From Flavobacteriaceae bacterium (GTDB lineage Bacteria > Bacteroidota > Bacteroidia > Flavobacteriales > Flavobacteriaceae), in assembly GCA_013214065.1 (NCBI GenBank), contig JABSPK010000007.1, positions 92,759 through 156,758 of the forward strand: DNA of 64,000 nt, read 5' to 3'. The notes beneath the pieces are model-generated. The model made no database searches. It was not told the DNA's origin and worked only from the letters and a program-made list of their open reading frames with translations. Within the stretch, counting starts at the first letter, position 1. Each line of letters begins with the position of its first letter. Positions 25,403 to 33,972 of this stretch are shown here, piece after piece. Position numbers and translations under genes: made by a program.

Positions 25403-26438
25403 CGTGCGCATTGAAAAGGTTCAACTTCTTTAACCATCCGGTTTTTCGATCTAAGAGGAAAATGTCTAAAAATAGAAAGAATAGCGCGATCCCCAAGAAC
25501 CATTGGAATTGGTCTTTATATTCTGCGAACTGCTTGGCCTCGAATTCCTTTTTGTCCATTCGTTCGAGTTCCTCCTTGATATATTCGACTGCATCTTCGG
25601 TATTCGCCCCATTGATGTATTGCCCATTGCCTTTTTGGGCGATGTCCGATAAGACCATTTCATTCAATTTCGAAATGACCACCTCACCCTCTGAATTCTT
25701 TTTCAAACTTTCTACGATACCGTTACGTTTAATGGGTATCGGTGCACCTTTGGGTTTACCCACCCCAATGGTAAATATCCGTATGCCGTTCAACACCGCA
25801 CCTTCAACGGCATCAAGGGTCGATCCTTCCGAATGGTCTTCACCATCCGATATGATAAAAAGGATCCTGTTGGTTTGATCCGCATCGTTGTAATAGGTGG
25901 TCGCCAATTCGATCGCCGAATTGATGGCGGTGCCTTGCGAAGAAAGCATATCGGTATTCATGCTCCTTAAGAACATTTTCGCGGCACTATAATCGGTAGT
26001 GATGGGTAACTGCGGGTAGGCTTGCCCGGCATAAGCGATGATGCCGATCCGGTCACTGGCCAATTGGTTGATGATCTCGGAAACCAACCGCTTCGCTTTT
26101 TCGATGCGGTTCGGGGCGATATCCTCGGCCAACATGCTTTTCGAGACGTCAACGGCAAAAACGATGTCGACCCCTTCGCGTTTGACCGTTTCAAGTTTGG
26201 TGCCGATTTTCGGATTGGCCAACGCAATGACCAAAAAGCTTAATCCCAACAACAAAAAAAGCAACTTCAAGGGTCCCTTGACCGTTGATCGATCAGGGGC
26301 TAGACGCTTCAACATGGCATGGGAGGCGAATTCACGTTGTTTGCTTTTTTTCCAAACCTGGAGCAAAAGGAATAGCAAGACCAAAACCGGGACAATGCCC
26401 AATAAATAGAAATATAGTTTTTCGTCGAACTGTACCAT
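25389..26438 (-). CDS. batB: BatB: von Willebrand factor A domain membrane protein
   Basis: A 349-residue protein. Two N-terminal membrane helices (YLLGIVPVLVLLFLLLQVW and LLFLLLGLSFLVIALANP) are followed by a VWA domain with the metal-adhesion motif DVSKS (FAVDVSKSML) and a C-terminal helix (FQWFLGIALFFLFLDIFLL). This is the classical BatA/BatB layout. Its 3' end overlaps batC, and it follows batA after 4 bp. Confidence 0.94.
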   Translation of the reverse strand: MVQFDEKLYFYLLGIVPVLVLLFLLLQVWKKSKQREFASHAMLKRLAPDRSTVKGPLKLLFLLLGLSFLVIALANPKIGTKLETVKREGVDIVFAVDVSKSMLAEDIAPNRIEKAKRLVSEIINQLASDRIGIIAYAGQAYPQLPITTDYSAAKMFLRSMNTDMLSSQGTAINSAIELATTYYNDADQTNRILFIISDGEDHSEGSTLDAVEGAVLNGIRIFTIGVGKPKGAPIPIKRNGIVESLKKNSEGEVVISKLNEMVLSDIAQKGNGQYINGANTEDAVEYIKEELERMDKKEFEAKQFAEYKDQFQWFLGIALFFLFLDIFLLDRKTGWLKKLNLFNAHDDEV

Positions 26439-26442
26439 TGTC

Positions 26443-27444
26443 CTAAATGAAACTTTTAAATAACGTGGCTTTCAACCCCCATTCCAACAAAAGCAAAAGA
26501 CCTGCCAAAAAAATCAATGGCCTGAATTTTTCTTCGTATTTGTAATACTTGAATTCTTCGATTTCGGTCTTTTCGAGTTTGTTGATCTCGTTATAGATTT
26601 CTTCCAGTTTTTCGTTGTCAGTGGCCCTGAAATATTCCCCCCCGGTGACCTCGGCGATCTCTTGCAGCAACTTTTCGTCGATTTCGACTTGGCGCATTCC
26701 ATATTGGAACGATCCATCCCTCTTATAGGCTATCGGGGTCAATGCATTGCCATTGGTACCCAGACCGATGGTGTAGGTTTTGATATCGTATTCGACGGCC
26801 AGATCCGCAGCGGTCTGCGGTTCGATAAACCCGGAATTATTGACCCCGTCGGTCAACAAAATGATGACCTTGCTGATGGCTTTACTCTCTTTGAGTCGAT
26901 TTACCGAGGTCGCCAGACCCATACCAATGGCGGTTCCATCTTCCAGCTGCCCGTAGGTAATCTCACGAAGGGATCCCTGAACGATCGATTTGTCACTGGT
27001 TATCGGCGTTTTCGTGTAGCTTTCCCCAGCGTAGGCGACCAATCCGATACGGTCACTGGGGCGCTTTTCGATAAAATCGGCTGCCACATCCTTCAAAGCC
27101 GCCAATCGGTTCGGTTTAAGGTCTTGGGCCAACATACTCGATGACACGTCGATCGCCATCACGATATCGATACCTTTCGTCGTTTTGGTACGTGTCGAGA
27201 TATCTTCGGTCTGCGGTCTTGCCAGGGCGGTAATGATCGCTGCCAATGCCAACAGACGAAGTACAAAGAGCAAGGGTTTTAATTTGGGTAACATCCCATT
27301 ACCTACAAAACCTTTGATACTCGAAAGACGAACTGCGGCTACTTCTTTTTTACGCTTGAACAGATACCATAAAAGCGCAAGTGGCAAGAGCAAAAAGAGC
27401 CAGAAGAATTGAGGATTGGCGAACTCGATATTGTCAAACATCAT
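26443..27444 (-). CDS. batA: BatA: von Willebrand factor A domain membrane protein
   Basis: A 333-residue paralogue of BatB. N-terminal BatA motif (NPQFFWLFLLLPLALLWYLF), then a VWA domain with DVSSS (MAIDVSSSMLAQDLKPNR), LLTDGVNNSG, and a C-terminal membrane helix. ATG at 27444 forms an ATGA overlap with the upstream gene, which decides the start; a longer frame to 27519 lies inside that gene. Confidence 0.94.
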   Translation of the reverse strand: MMFDNIEFANPQFFWLFLLLPLALLWYLFKRKKEVAAVRLSSIKGFVGNGMLPKLKPLLFVLRLLALAAIITALARPQTEDISTRTKTTKGIDIVMAIDVSSSMLAQDLKPNRLAALKDVAADFIEKRPSDRIGLVAYAGESYTKTPITSDKSIVQGSLREITYGQLEDGTAIGMGLATSVNRLKESKAISKVIILLTDGVNNSGFIEPQTAADLAVEYDIKTYTIGLGTNGNALTPIAYKRDGSFQYGMRQVEIDEKLLQEIAEVTGGEYFRATDNEKLEEIYNEINKLEKTEIEEFKYYKYEEKFRPLIFLAGLLLLLEWGLKATLFKSFI

Positions 27445-29105
27445 ACCTGGGTTTTTACATCGACCGAGGCCAATATACGTTGAACGATCTGTTCGGCGTA
27501 GGCATCGCCGTTTTCCCACGTCATGATGACGTGTTGCATAAACCCTTTGCCCCCAAAACTGAGGATGGCATATTCGAAACGACGTGAACTGCCGCCGTCA
27601 GGTTCTTGCAACTGCCCCGAACCATGGGTTTTCAGGCCCTGAACACCTGACTTTGAGAAAAAGTCATCTTGCTTGGTGATGATGTTTCGGACCCCACCTG
27701 ACTCGAAAGTGGTCAACATGCCTTCAATTGCCCCTTCGAAATTGGGATCTTCCTGTTCGACAAAGGTGGTCGAGTTGGTGGTTATGGAAAACAAACCGCG
27801 ATAATTGCCGTACCCGAACGCCTGGAATTCCTTGACGGCCTTTTCGGCTTCCTCTGGCAGGGCAACCTCTTGTCTGATCAACACCTCGGGGGTTTCGATT
27901 TCTATTGGAGGGAAACCGTAACTGCTGGCAACCCATTCCTTTTCAAGCAGGGTTTTGGTCGGATAGCCGAAAACGGAATCCTTGACGGTCTTGAATCCGA
28001 AATATGCCATGGAAATACCGCTTCCCAAAACGATGAGCCCTAGAATACTCGCCGCTGCGATATAAATCCGTTTCTTTTTGTTCTTTTGGGCAAGTTCTTC
28101 CAAATAGGCCTCGTTATGCATGAGTTCTTCTTCGGAAGGTTCGGGTAAGGCTTCCTTGGTCTTTACCACCAAACTCTCAACGAATTTCCGGTCTTGCTCA
28201 GCCCTTCCCGAAGCGGGTTTCTTTTTGGCGAATTTGACCAAATCGGCAGTCTGTAATACGTTCTTGAATTGTAGTATGGTATCGCCCTCCAAACCAAGTT
28301 CACCGGCATCTTTGAGCAGCTCCAACCTTTCGATCAATTGGTCGGTCGTACTTTCCAGGGCAGCGACATGGACATCTTCCTCAAGATACGAGCGGATGAT
28401 ATCGGTCAATTCCGAATAGTATTTCTTGTATTCGTCCTGAATGAGGTATTTTGAGTTTTCAAGACGCTTCAATTCCAATAAAGCACGGTCATAAGCAGGC
28501 AACAAGGCTTCCTTCTCTTCTTCGCTCAAAGGTTTTTTTCGGTTGATATACCAATAGGCCGCTCCCCCGATGGCGGCAAGTGCCAACAACACCCATAGCA
28601 AGATCATCCAGATTTTGGCGTTGCTTTTTTTCACCTGGATCAAGGGCTTGATATCGTACATCTTCTGTTTCGTGGTATCGACGACCACATCGGCGACCTT
28701 GATGTTAAAAGAATCGGTAAAGAAAGGCTGTTCGTTGATCGCGATCCTTTGGGGCGGTATGGTGTAGGCTCCGCTATCGAATTGGGTGAGTGCGTAAATG
28801 CGTTGCAGGGTAATCCGATCTTTATTTTTGGTCGAATCGATTTTTAGGGCTTCGACCATTTCAAGGGGCGAGAAGGTTTGGTCTTCCGGAAAGGCGACAA
28901 TGTTAAGGCTGTCGGTCTCAACAGTGATCGTAAACTGGATCTGCTCCCCGATCTTTATGGACGCGGTATCGATTTCAGCACGTACTTTGGAATCTTGCTG
29001 GGCCATCAATCCATGGACACCCAATAGAAAGCAACACAGCAAGGTTGTAGCGATGTGCTTTCGAAAAGCGGACGAATGTATGTATGGCACCCCGATCTTC
29101 TGCAT
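27441..29105 (-). CDS. BatD-like membrane protein of the bat operon
   Basis: A 554-residue protein. An N-terminal signal-like helix (TTLLCCFLLGVHGLMAQ) leads to a BatD-like beta domain (KVRAEIDTASIKIGEQIQFT). There are membrane helices near residues 165 (IWMILLWVLLALAAIGGAAYWY) and 350 (IYIAAASILGLIVLGSGISM), and a C-terminal periplasmic domain with EKEWVASSYGFPPIEIETP. This is the hypothetical gene usually found between DUF58 and batA. It starts inside the DUF58 stop (TAATG), so it is coupled. Function unknown. Confidence 0.8.
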   Translation of the reverse strand: MQKIGVPYIHSSAFRKHIATTLLCCFLLGVHGLMAQQDSKVRAEIDTASIKIGEQIQFTITVETDSLNIVAFPEDQTFSPLEMVEALKIDSTKNKDRITLQRIYALTQFDSGAYTIPPQRIAINEQPFFTDSFNIKVADVVVDTTKQKMYDIKPLIQVKKSNAKIWMILLWVLLALAAIGGAAYWYINRKKPLSEEEKEALLPAYDRALLELKRLENSKYLIQDEYKKYYSELTDIIRSYLEEDVHVAALESTTDQLIERLELLKDAGELGLEGDTILQFKNVLQTADLVKFAKKKPASGRAEQDRKFVESLVVKTKEALPEPSEEELMHNEAYLEELAQKNKKKRIYIAAASILGLIVLGSGISMAYFGFKTVKDSVFGYPTKTLLEKEWVASSYGFPPIEIETPEVLIRQEVALPEEAEKAVKEFQAFGYGNYRGLFSITTNSTTFVEQEDPNFEGAIEGMLTTFESGGVRNIITKQDDFFSKSGVQGLKTHGSGQLQEPDGGSSRRFEYAILSFGGKGFMQHVIMTWENGDAYAEQIVQRILASVDVKTQV

Positions 29106-29971
29106 TATCCCCTTCGTTTAAAATACCCCAATAATTTCTTCACATAGCTCTCATCGACCCGACAATGGATGACCCCACTGCCCGATTTGTTGAACGAATC
29201 ATTGAAATAATCGACCCGCTCCAGATGGTATTTCCAATATTCATGGCGCACCTTTTTCGACCCGGTATTGATCAATTGATAGTTGCCCGACTCGGCATCC
29301 ATTACCTGGACCATTCCAAGATTGGGAATGTATTCTTCTTTTTCGTCGTAGACCCTGATCCCGGTAACATCATGCTTGTTGCCGACGATCTTCATGGTCG
29401 TATCGTATCCATCGGTGATGAAATCGGAAAGGACGAACACAATGGCCTTTTTCTTCATCACATTGGTCAAGAACTTCAAAGCCTCGGCCAAATCGGTTTG
29501 ATTGCTTTGCGGTTTGAATTCCAACAATTCCCTGATGATCCGAAGCACATGGCTCTTTCCTTTTTTAGGAGGGATGAACAACTCTACTTCGTCTGAAAAA
29601 AGGATGAGTCCTACTTTGTCGTTATTCTGCAATGCCGAAAAGGCCAAGGTGGCCGAAATTTCGGTAATCACCTCTTTTTTGAACTGATCCGAAGTGCCGA
29701 ACAGTTCGGAGCCACTCACGTCGACCATCAACATCATGGTCAATTCACGTTCTTCTTCGAACACCTTGACGTAAGGTTCGTTGTATCGGGCGGTGACGTT
29801 CCAGTCGATGTTTCGAACATCGTCACCATATTGGTACTGCCGTACTTCGCTGAAGGTCATACCCCGACCCTTGAAGGTCGAATGGTATTCGCCTCCGAAG
29901 ATATGATCCGACAACCGCCGGGTCTTTATCTCGATCTTACGTACTTTTTTTAGCAGCTCCTTTGTATCCAT
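29105..29971 (-). CDS. DUF58 domain protein
   Basis: A 288-residue soluble protein. DUF58 signature FKGRGMTFSEVRQYQYGDDVRNIDWNVTAR (about residues 35-62) and a VWA-like fold with DVSGS (LMVDVSGSELFG). It is the standard partner of MoxR ATPases. Its place as the second gene of the operon after moxR fits. A 70-bp gap with an inverted repeat separates it from moxR. Confidence 0.93.
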   Translation of the reverse strand: MDTKELLKKVRKIEIKTRRLSDHIFGGEYHSTFKGRGMTFSEVRQYQYGDDVRNIDWNVTARYNEPYVKVFEEERELTMMLMVDVSGSELFGTSDQFKKEVITEISATLAFSALQNNDKVGLILFSDEVELFIPPKKGKSHVLRIIRELLEFKPQSNQTDLAEALKFLTNVMKKKAIVFVLSDFITDGYDTTMKIVGNKHDVTGIRVYDEKEEYIPNLGMVQVMDAESGNYQLINTGSKKVRHEYWKYHLERVDYFNDSFNKSGSGVIHCRVDESYVKKLLGYFKRRG

Positions 29972-29988
29972 CCAAAAGTCAAGATTTC

Positions 29989-30031
29989 GGTTTGGCCGGT
30001 TGCCCTTGAACGACGACCGTCAAGCCAAACC
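29989..30031 (-). promoter_or_regulatory. inverted repeat in the moxR-DUF58 gap
   Basis: A perfect 8-bp inverted repeat (GGTTTGGC at 29989-29996, GCCAAACC at 30024-30031) encloses further short pairing (CGGT/ACCG). It is the only sizeable gap inside the otherwise overlapping bat operon. With no T-run it is not a typical terminator; it may be an mRNA stem that sets relative expression or stability. Confidence 0.4.
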
Positions 30032-30041
30032 CAAAGTGTGG

Positions 30042-31043
30042 TTAGGGCACTTCGACCTCGTTGACGATCTTGTTGATGATCTCTTCCGAGGTAATATTTT
30101 CAGCTTCGGCCTCATAAGTGATTCCGATACGGTGTCGAAGGACGTCGTGTACAACGGCCCTGACATCTTCTGGGATCACATAGCCCCTGCGCTTGATAAA
30201 GGCATAACATTTCGAGGCATTGGCAAGATTGATACTTCCCCTGGGGGAAGCTCCAAAACTGATCAGTGGTTTGAGGTTTTCAAGGTTGTATTTCTCCGGA
30301 TAGCGGGTCGCGAACACGATGTCAAGAATGTACTTCTCGATCTTTTCGTCCATATATACCTCTTTGACCGCTTTTTGGGCACTGAGTATCTGTTTGACGG
30401 TAACTACCGGTTTGATGGCTTGGCCACCACCGTTCAGATTTTGACGAATGATCAATTGTTCCTCGTTCAATTTGGGATAATCGATCACGGTCTTCAACAT
30501 GAATCGGTCGACTTGGGCTTCCGGCAAAGGGTAGGTTCCTTCTTGTTCTACCGGGTTTTGCGTTGCCATGACCAAAAACGGTGCGTCGAGCGTAAAAGTC
30601 TCATCCCCAATGGTGACCTGACGTTCCTGCATGGCCTCGAGCAGGGCCGATTGCACTTTGGCAGGCGCCCTGTTGATCTCATCGGCCAACACGAAATTGG
30701 CGAAAATGGGTCCTTTCTTGATCGAAAAGTCGTTCTCTTTGATATTGTAGATCAAGGTACCCACGACATCGGCGGGCAACAAGTCGGGGGTAAACTGGAT
30801 TCTGCTGAAACTCCCTTTGACGGCTTTGGCCAGGGTGTTGATCGCCAAGGTCTTTGCTAAACCGGGTACCCCCTCCAAAAGAATATGGCCTTGCCCCAAT
30901 AGGCCGATGAGCAAACGTTCGACCATATGTTTTTGTCCGACAATGGCCTTGTTCATTTCAAGGGTCAACAAGTCGATAAAAGCGCTTTCCTTCGCAATTT
31001 TCTCGTTCACCGCACTAATATCCATCGTAGTATTTTCCTCCAT
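30042..31043 (-). CDS. MoxR-family AAA+ ATPase
   Basis: A 333-residue AAA+ ATPase. Walker A GVPGLAKT, Walker B VLADEINRAPAKVQSALLEAM, sensor region ATQNPVEQEGTYPLPEAQVDRF. It begins the bat operon; MoxR ATPases act as chaperones that work with VWA proteins. I use the ATG at 31043 (MEENTTMDIS); a frame to 31094 is open but unlike the family start. Confidence 0.94.
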   Translation of the reverse strand: MEENTTMDISAVNEKIAKESAFIDLLTLEMNKAIVGQKHMVERLLIGLLGQGHILLEGVPGLAKTLAINTLAKAVKGSFSRIQFTPDLLPADVVGTLIYNIKENDFSIKKGPIFANFVLADEINRAPAKVQSALLEAMQERQVTIGDETFTLDAPFLVMATQNPVEQEGTYPLPEAQVDRFMLKTVIDYPKLNEEQLIIRQNLNGGGQAIKPVVTVKQILSAQKAVKEVYMDEKIEKYILDIVFATRYPEKYNLENLKPLISFGASPRGSINLANASKCYAFIKRRGYVIPEDVRAVVHDVLRHRIGITYEAEAENITSEEIINKIVNEVEVP

Positions 31044-31201
31044 ATACAATTCGTTGTCTCTGTGGATTTTGTTCACCAAATTAATAAAGCGCAAAATGAA
31101 AATTAATTTAAAATCGACCTGTTAATTATTGGTTAAAAAAAGCCGGGAAGCCCAAGTTTTATGAAGAGTTTAAGGGATTAATTTTATACTTTCACCAGCC
31201 T

Positions 31202-32074
31202 ATGGACAAGACCGATTTATATTCAAAGATCATTGCCGGAACGATGACTTGGGGAAGTTGGGGAAAGCAACTTTCGACCGATGGAATGCGCGATTTGATG
31301 CACCATTGCCTTGCCTCCGGAATCACCACCTTCGATCATGCCGATATTTATGGCGATTATGGAAACGAGGAGGCCTTCGGGGCCGCTTTTTCGGGCAGCG
31401 GTATCGCTAGGGAAGACATCCAACTCATCACCAAGTGTGGGATCCAACACGTCAAAGGGAGGCCCAATCACGTAAAACACTACCAATACGACAAAGACTA
31501 CATCATTTGGTCTGCCGAGCGATCGCTCGATTGTTTAAAGACCGATTATCTTGATTTGTTCCTATTGCACCGTCCGAGTCCATTGATGCATCCTATGGAA
31601 ATCGCTGCGGCGGTCGAACATTTGATGGACCAAGGAAAGATCAAGCAGTTCGGGGTTTCGAATTTCACGCCTTCGCAAATCGCCATGGTAGAATCGGCGG
31701 TGGGTGTTTCGGCGAATCAGGTCGAATATTCCATGACCCATGACGCCCCCATGTACGATGGCACCTTCGATGATTGTATCGCAGCGAATCGCATGGCGAT
31801 GGCCTGGAGCCCTTTAGGCGGTTACTTTAGGGAGGACGACGACCGAACCGCCAGGATCAAAGCGGCTTTGACCCCCATGTTGGAAAAGTATGAGGCCAAT
31901 GAAAGCCAGTTGTTGCTTGCTTTTATCATTAAGCATCCGGTTTCGATCCATCCGGTAGTTGGAACGGCCAACAAAGAGCGTTTGGTCGATTCGATGAAAG
32001 CTGCTGAAATCGATATGGAACTTACGGATTGGTTTACCTTATTGGCAGCCAGTCAAGGGCATAAGGTACCTTAA
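31202..32074 (+). CDS. aldo/keto reductase (YdhF-like)
   Basis: A 290-residue NADPH-dependent oxidoreductase with a TIM-barrel fold. Catalytic residues are visible: Asp and Tyr in FDHADIYGDYG, Lys in LITKCGIQ and His in LFLLHRPSP. The start GTMTWGSWGKQLS resembles E. coli YdhF. It is divergent from moxR, and the next gene starts 10 bp after it, so the two reductases are probably co-transcribed. Physiological substrate unknown. Confidence 0.92.
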   Translation: MDKTDLYSKIIAGTMTWGSWGKQLSTDGMRDLMHHCLASGITTFDHADIYGDYGNEEAFGAAFSGSGIAREDIQLITKCGIQHVKGRPNHVKHYQYDKDYIIWSAERSLDCLKTDYLDLFLLHRPSPLMHPMEIAAAVEHLMDQGKIKQFGVSNFTPSQIAMVESAVGVSANQVEYSMTHDAPMYDGTFDDCIAANRMAMAWSPLGGYFREDDDRTARIKAALTPMLEKYEANESQLLLAFIIKHPVSIHPVVGTANKERLVDSMKAAEIDMELTDWFTLLAASQGHKVP

Positions 32075-32083
32075 TCATTGCTT

Positions 32084-32839
32084 ATGAAAAAGACGGTATT
32101 CATTACGGGAGCCTCGAGCGGTATCGGTAAAGCAACGGCCGAACGTTTTGCGAATGAAGGCTACGGCTTAGTGCTCTGTGGTCGACGACAAGAACGGCTC
32201 GACGCGCTCAAGGATGCGTTTGGGCGAATGGCCCCGGTCCATACCTTGAATTTCGATGTTCGGGAAAAGGAATCCGTGCAGCGGGCCATCGCTTCCTTGC
32301 CAGAAACCTTCAGCTCGATTGATATCTTGATCAATAATGCGGGTAATGCGCACGGCCTGCACTTTATAGACGAAGGCAGCCTGGATGACTGGGACGCCAT
32401 GCTCGACATCAATGTGAAGGGACTTCTTTATGTCTCACGGGCCATTTTACCACGAATGGTCGAACGCAAATCGGGTCATATCATCAATATCGGATCGACC
32501 GCAGGAAAGGAAGTGTATCCTAAAGGCAATGTCTATTGTGCGAGCAAGCATGCCGTCGATGCCATCAACCAAGCCATGCGCATCGATTTGAACGCCCACG
32601 GGATCCGTGTCGGGGCGATTAACCCGGGCTTGGTCGAGACCGAATTCAGCGAAGTGCGTTTTAAAGGGGATACGGAACGGGCCAAAGGCGTTTATGAGGG
32701 GTATCAGGCTCTTTTGCCCGAAGATATTGCCGATATCATCCATTTTGCGGTTACCCGCCCTTACCATGTGAATATCGCCGATTTGATCGTGATGCCCACT
32801 GCACAAGCCAGTTCGACCATTGTGAAGAAAACACCATGA
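32084..32839 (+). CDS. short-chain dehydrogenase/reductase (YdfG-like)
   Basis: A 251-residue classical SDR. Cofactor motif TGASSGIG at the N-terminus with RR at the NADP-specific position (LCGRRQERL), NNAG, and active-site YCASK. The C-terminal LPEDIADIIHFAVTRP and HVNIADLIVMPTAQ match E. coli YdfG (3-hydroxy acid dehydrogenase). ATG at 32084 is preferred to an upstream TTG at 32078. Its end overlaps the next gene by 4 bp. Confidence 0.92.
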   Translation: MKKTVFITGASSGIGKATAERFANEGYGLVLCGRRQERLDALKDAFGRMAPVHTLNFDVREKESVQRAIASLPETFSSIDILINNAGNAHGLHFIDEGSLDDWDAMLDINVKGLLYVSRAILPRMVERKSGHIINIGSTAGKEVYPKGNVYCASKHAVDAINQAMRIDLNAHGIRVGAINPGLVETEFSEVRFKGDTERAKGVYEGYQALLPEDIADIIHFAVTRPYHVNIADLIVMPTAQASSTIVKKTP

Positions 32840-33972
32840 TCAACAAACGCTTGCTGGTCAAGAACTTGCTCGCCCATAATGACGAGAACAGTTTTTATGA
32901 CAAAAAGCGTTTTATCTCGATCGGTGAAAAGGAAGGCAAGGCCAAATTCCTCAAACATGTTTGCGCCCTCGCGAACAGCAACCCCAAGAACAATTCCTTT
33001 ATCGTTGTCGGTGTAGAAGACGAGGACAACAAAATTGTCGGGGTCGACTTTTTCGATGATAGTAAGATTCAAAACCTAGTCAATGCCTATCTGGCAAACC
33101 CACCGAAGATCTCGTATGAGAACATCCCCTTTCCACATTTACCGGAGGGCAAAGTAGTAGGCTTGGTCACCATACGGTCTGATGGCAATATTTGTTCGTT
33201 GCGCAAGAATATCTGGAAGTATTACGGAGGGTCCGTTTTTTTTAGGGAAGGAAGTATCAGTCTGCCGAAAGTCTTCGATATCGAAATCGAAGACATCAAT
33301 TCGGCCACGGTTGCGACCATCGAGCAACATGCCCGCAATAATATCGAACTCACCTTGGATGGTGTCATCGATTTCATCAATAACCGCCACGGAGACCTGA
33401 ATAGCAGCTATAAAGTATTCAAAGAACAGTTCGTGGTTTGTTGGGCTGGCCATCAAAAGAAAGTAAAGGATCAGGTCTATTACTCACGCGTCGATATCGA
33501 GCTGATCAACGAACAGGTCAAATTGTTCTATTCGGCTTTGGATGAAATTACGATCAGTTTTGATGACAATACGTTCAATACCCTCGAATTTGTACAACTG
33601 GGGTTAGGGAAACAGCAGAAATACTATCCATTGGAGGAAGTGACCATTACCTTTTCCGAAAATGGCAATTATACCATTGACAGCCAATTGGTCTTCGACC
33701 CACCGCAATATGATAAAAAGACCTTGTTGCATATTGTGAATACCAACCAGACACTGCTATCGAAATTGGCCAAAAGCATGCCGCTTACGGCAACGGAACA
33801 AAGGGACTTGAAACATTTGCCCGACACCTTTCTGATCTGTTATCTGAACGGTTTCGAAGAAGCCAAAGAACAAATGGAACTGGCTAGACCGTTGTTGAAA
33901 GCTTTCGATACCGCGACCTACCTTTCGTTGAAAGAAGCTTTGCGGATCCTAAGAAAAGTGCGGTACAGCTAA
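32836..33972 (+). CDS. AlbA_2-type (Schlafen-like) ATP-binding domain protein
   Basis: A 378-residue protein. Residues ~10-140 form an AlbA_2 domain, with DENSFYDKKRFISIGEKEGKAKFL then LANSNPKNNSFIVVGVEDED and YGGSVFFREGS. Such domains occur in putative nucleic-acid-binding regulators. The C-terminal 230 residues are unassigned. It overlaps the SDR gene by 4 bp and abuts, stop to stop, the convergent amylosucrase gene with no spacer. Function unknown. Confidence 0.75.
   Translation: MINKRLLVKNLLAHNDENSFYDKKRFISIGEKEGKAKFLKHVCALANSNPKNNSFIVVGVEDEDNKIVGVDFFDDSKIQNLVNAYLANPPKISYENIPFPHLPEGKVVGLVTIRSDGNICSLRKNIWKYYGGSVFFREGSISLPKVFDIEIEDINSATVATIEQHARNNIELTLDGVIDFINNRHGDLNSSYKVFKEQFVVCWAGHQKKVKDQVYYSRVDIELINEQVKLFYSALDEITISFDDNTFNTLEFVQLGLGKQQKYYPLEEVTITFSENGNYTIDSQLVFDPPQYDKKTLLHIVNTNQTLLSKLAKSMPLTATEQRDLKHLPDTFLICYLNGFEEAKEQMELARPLLKAFDTATYLSLKEALRILRKVRYS

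Noticed and set aside
30000..30860. Long plus-strand open frame opposite moxR
   Set aside because: It is antisense to a clearly conserved AAA+ ATPase gene and shows no protein-like motif; it reflects codon bias of the real gene.
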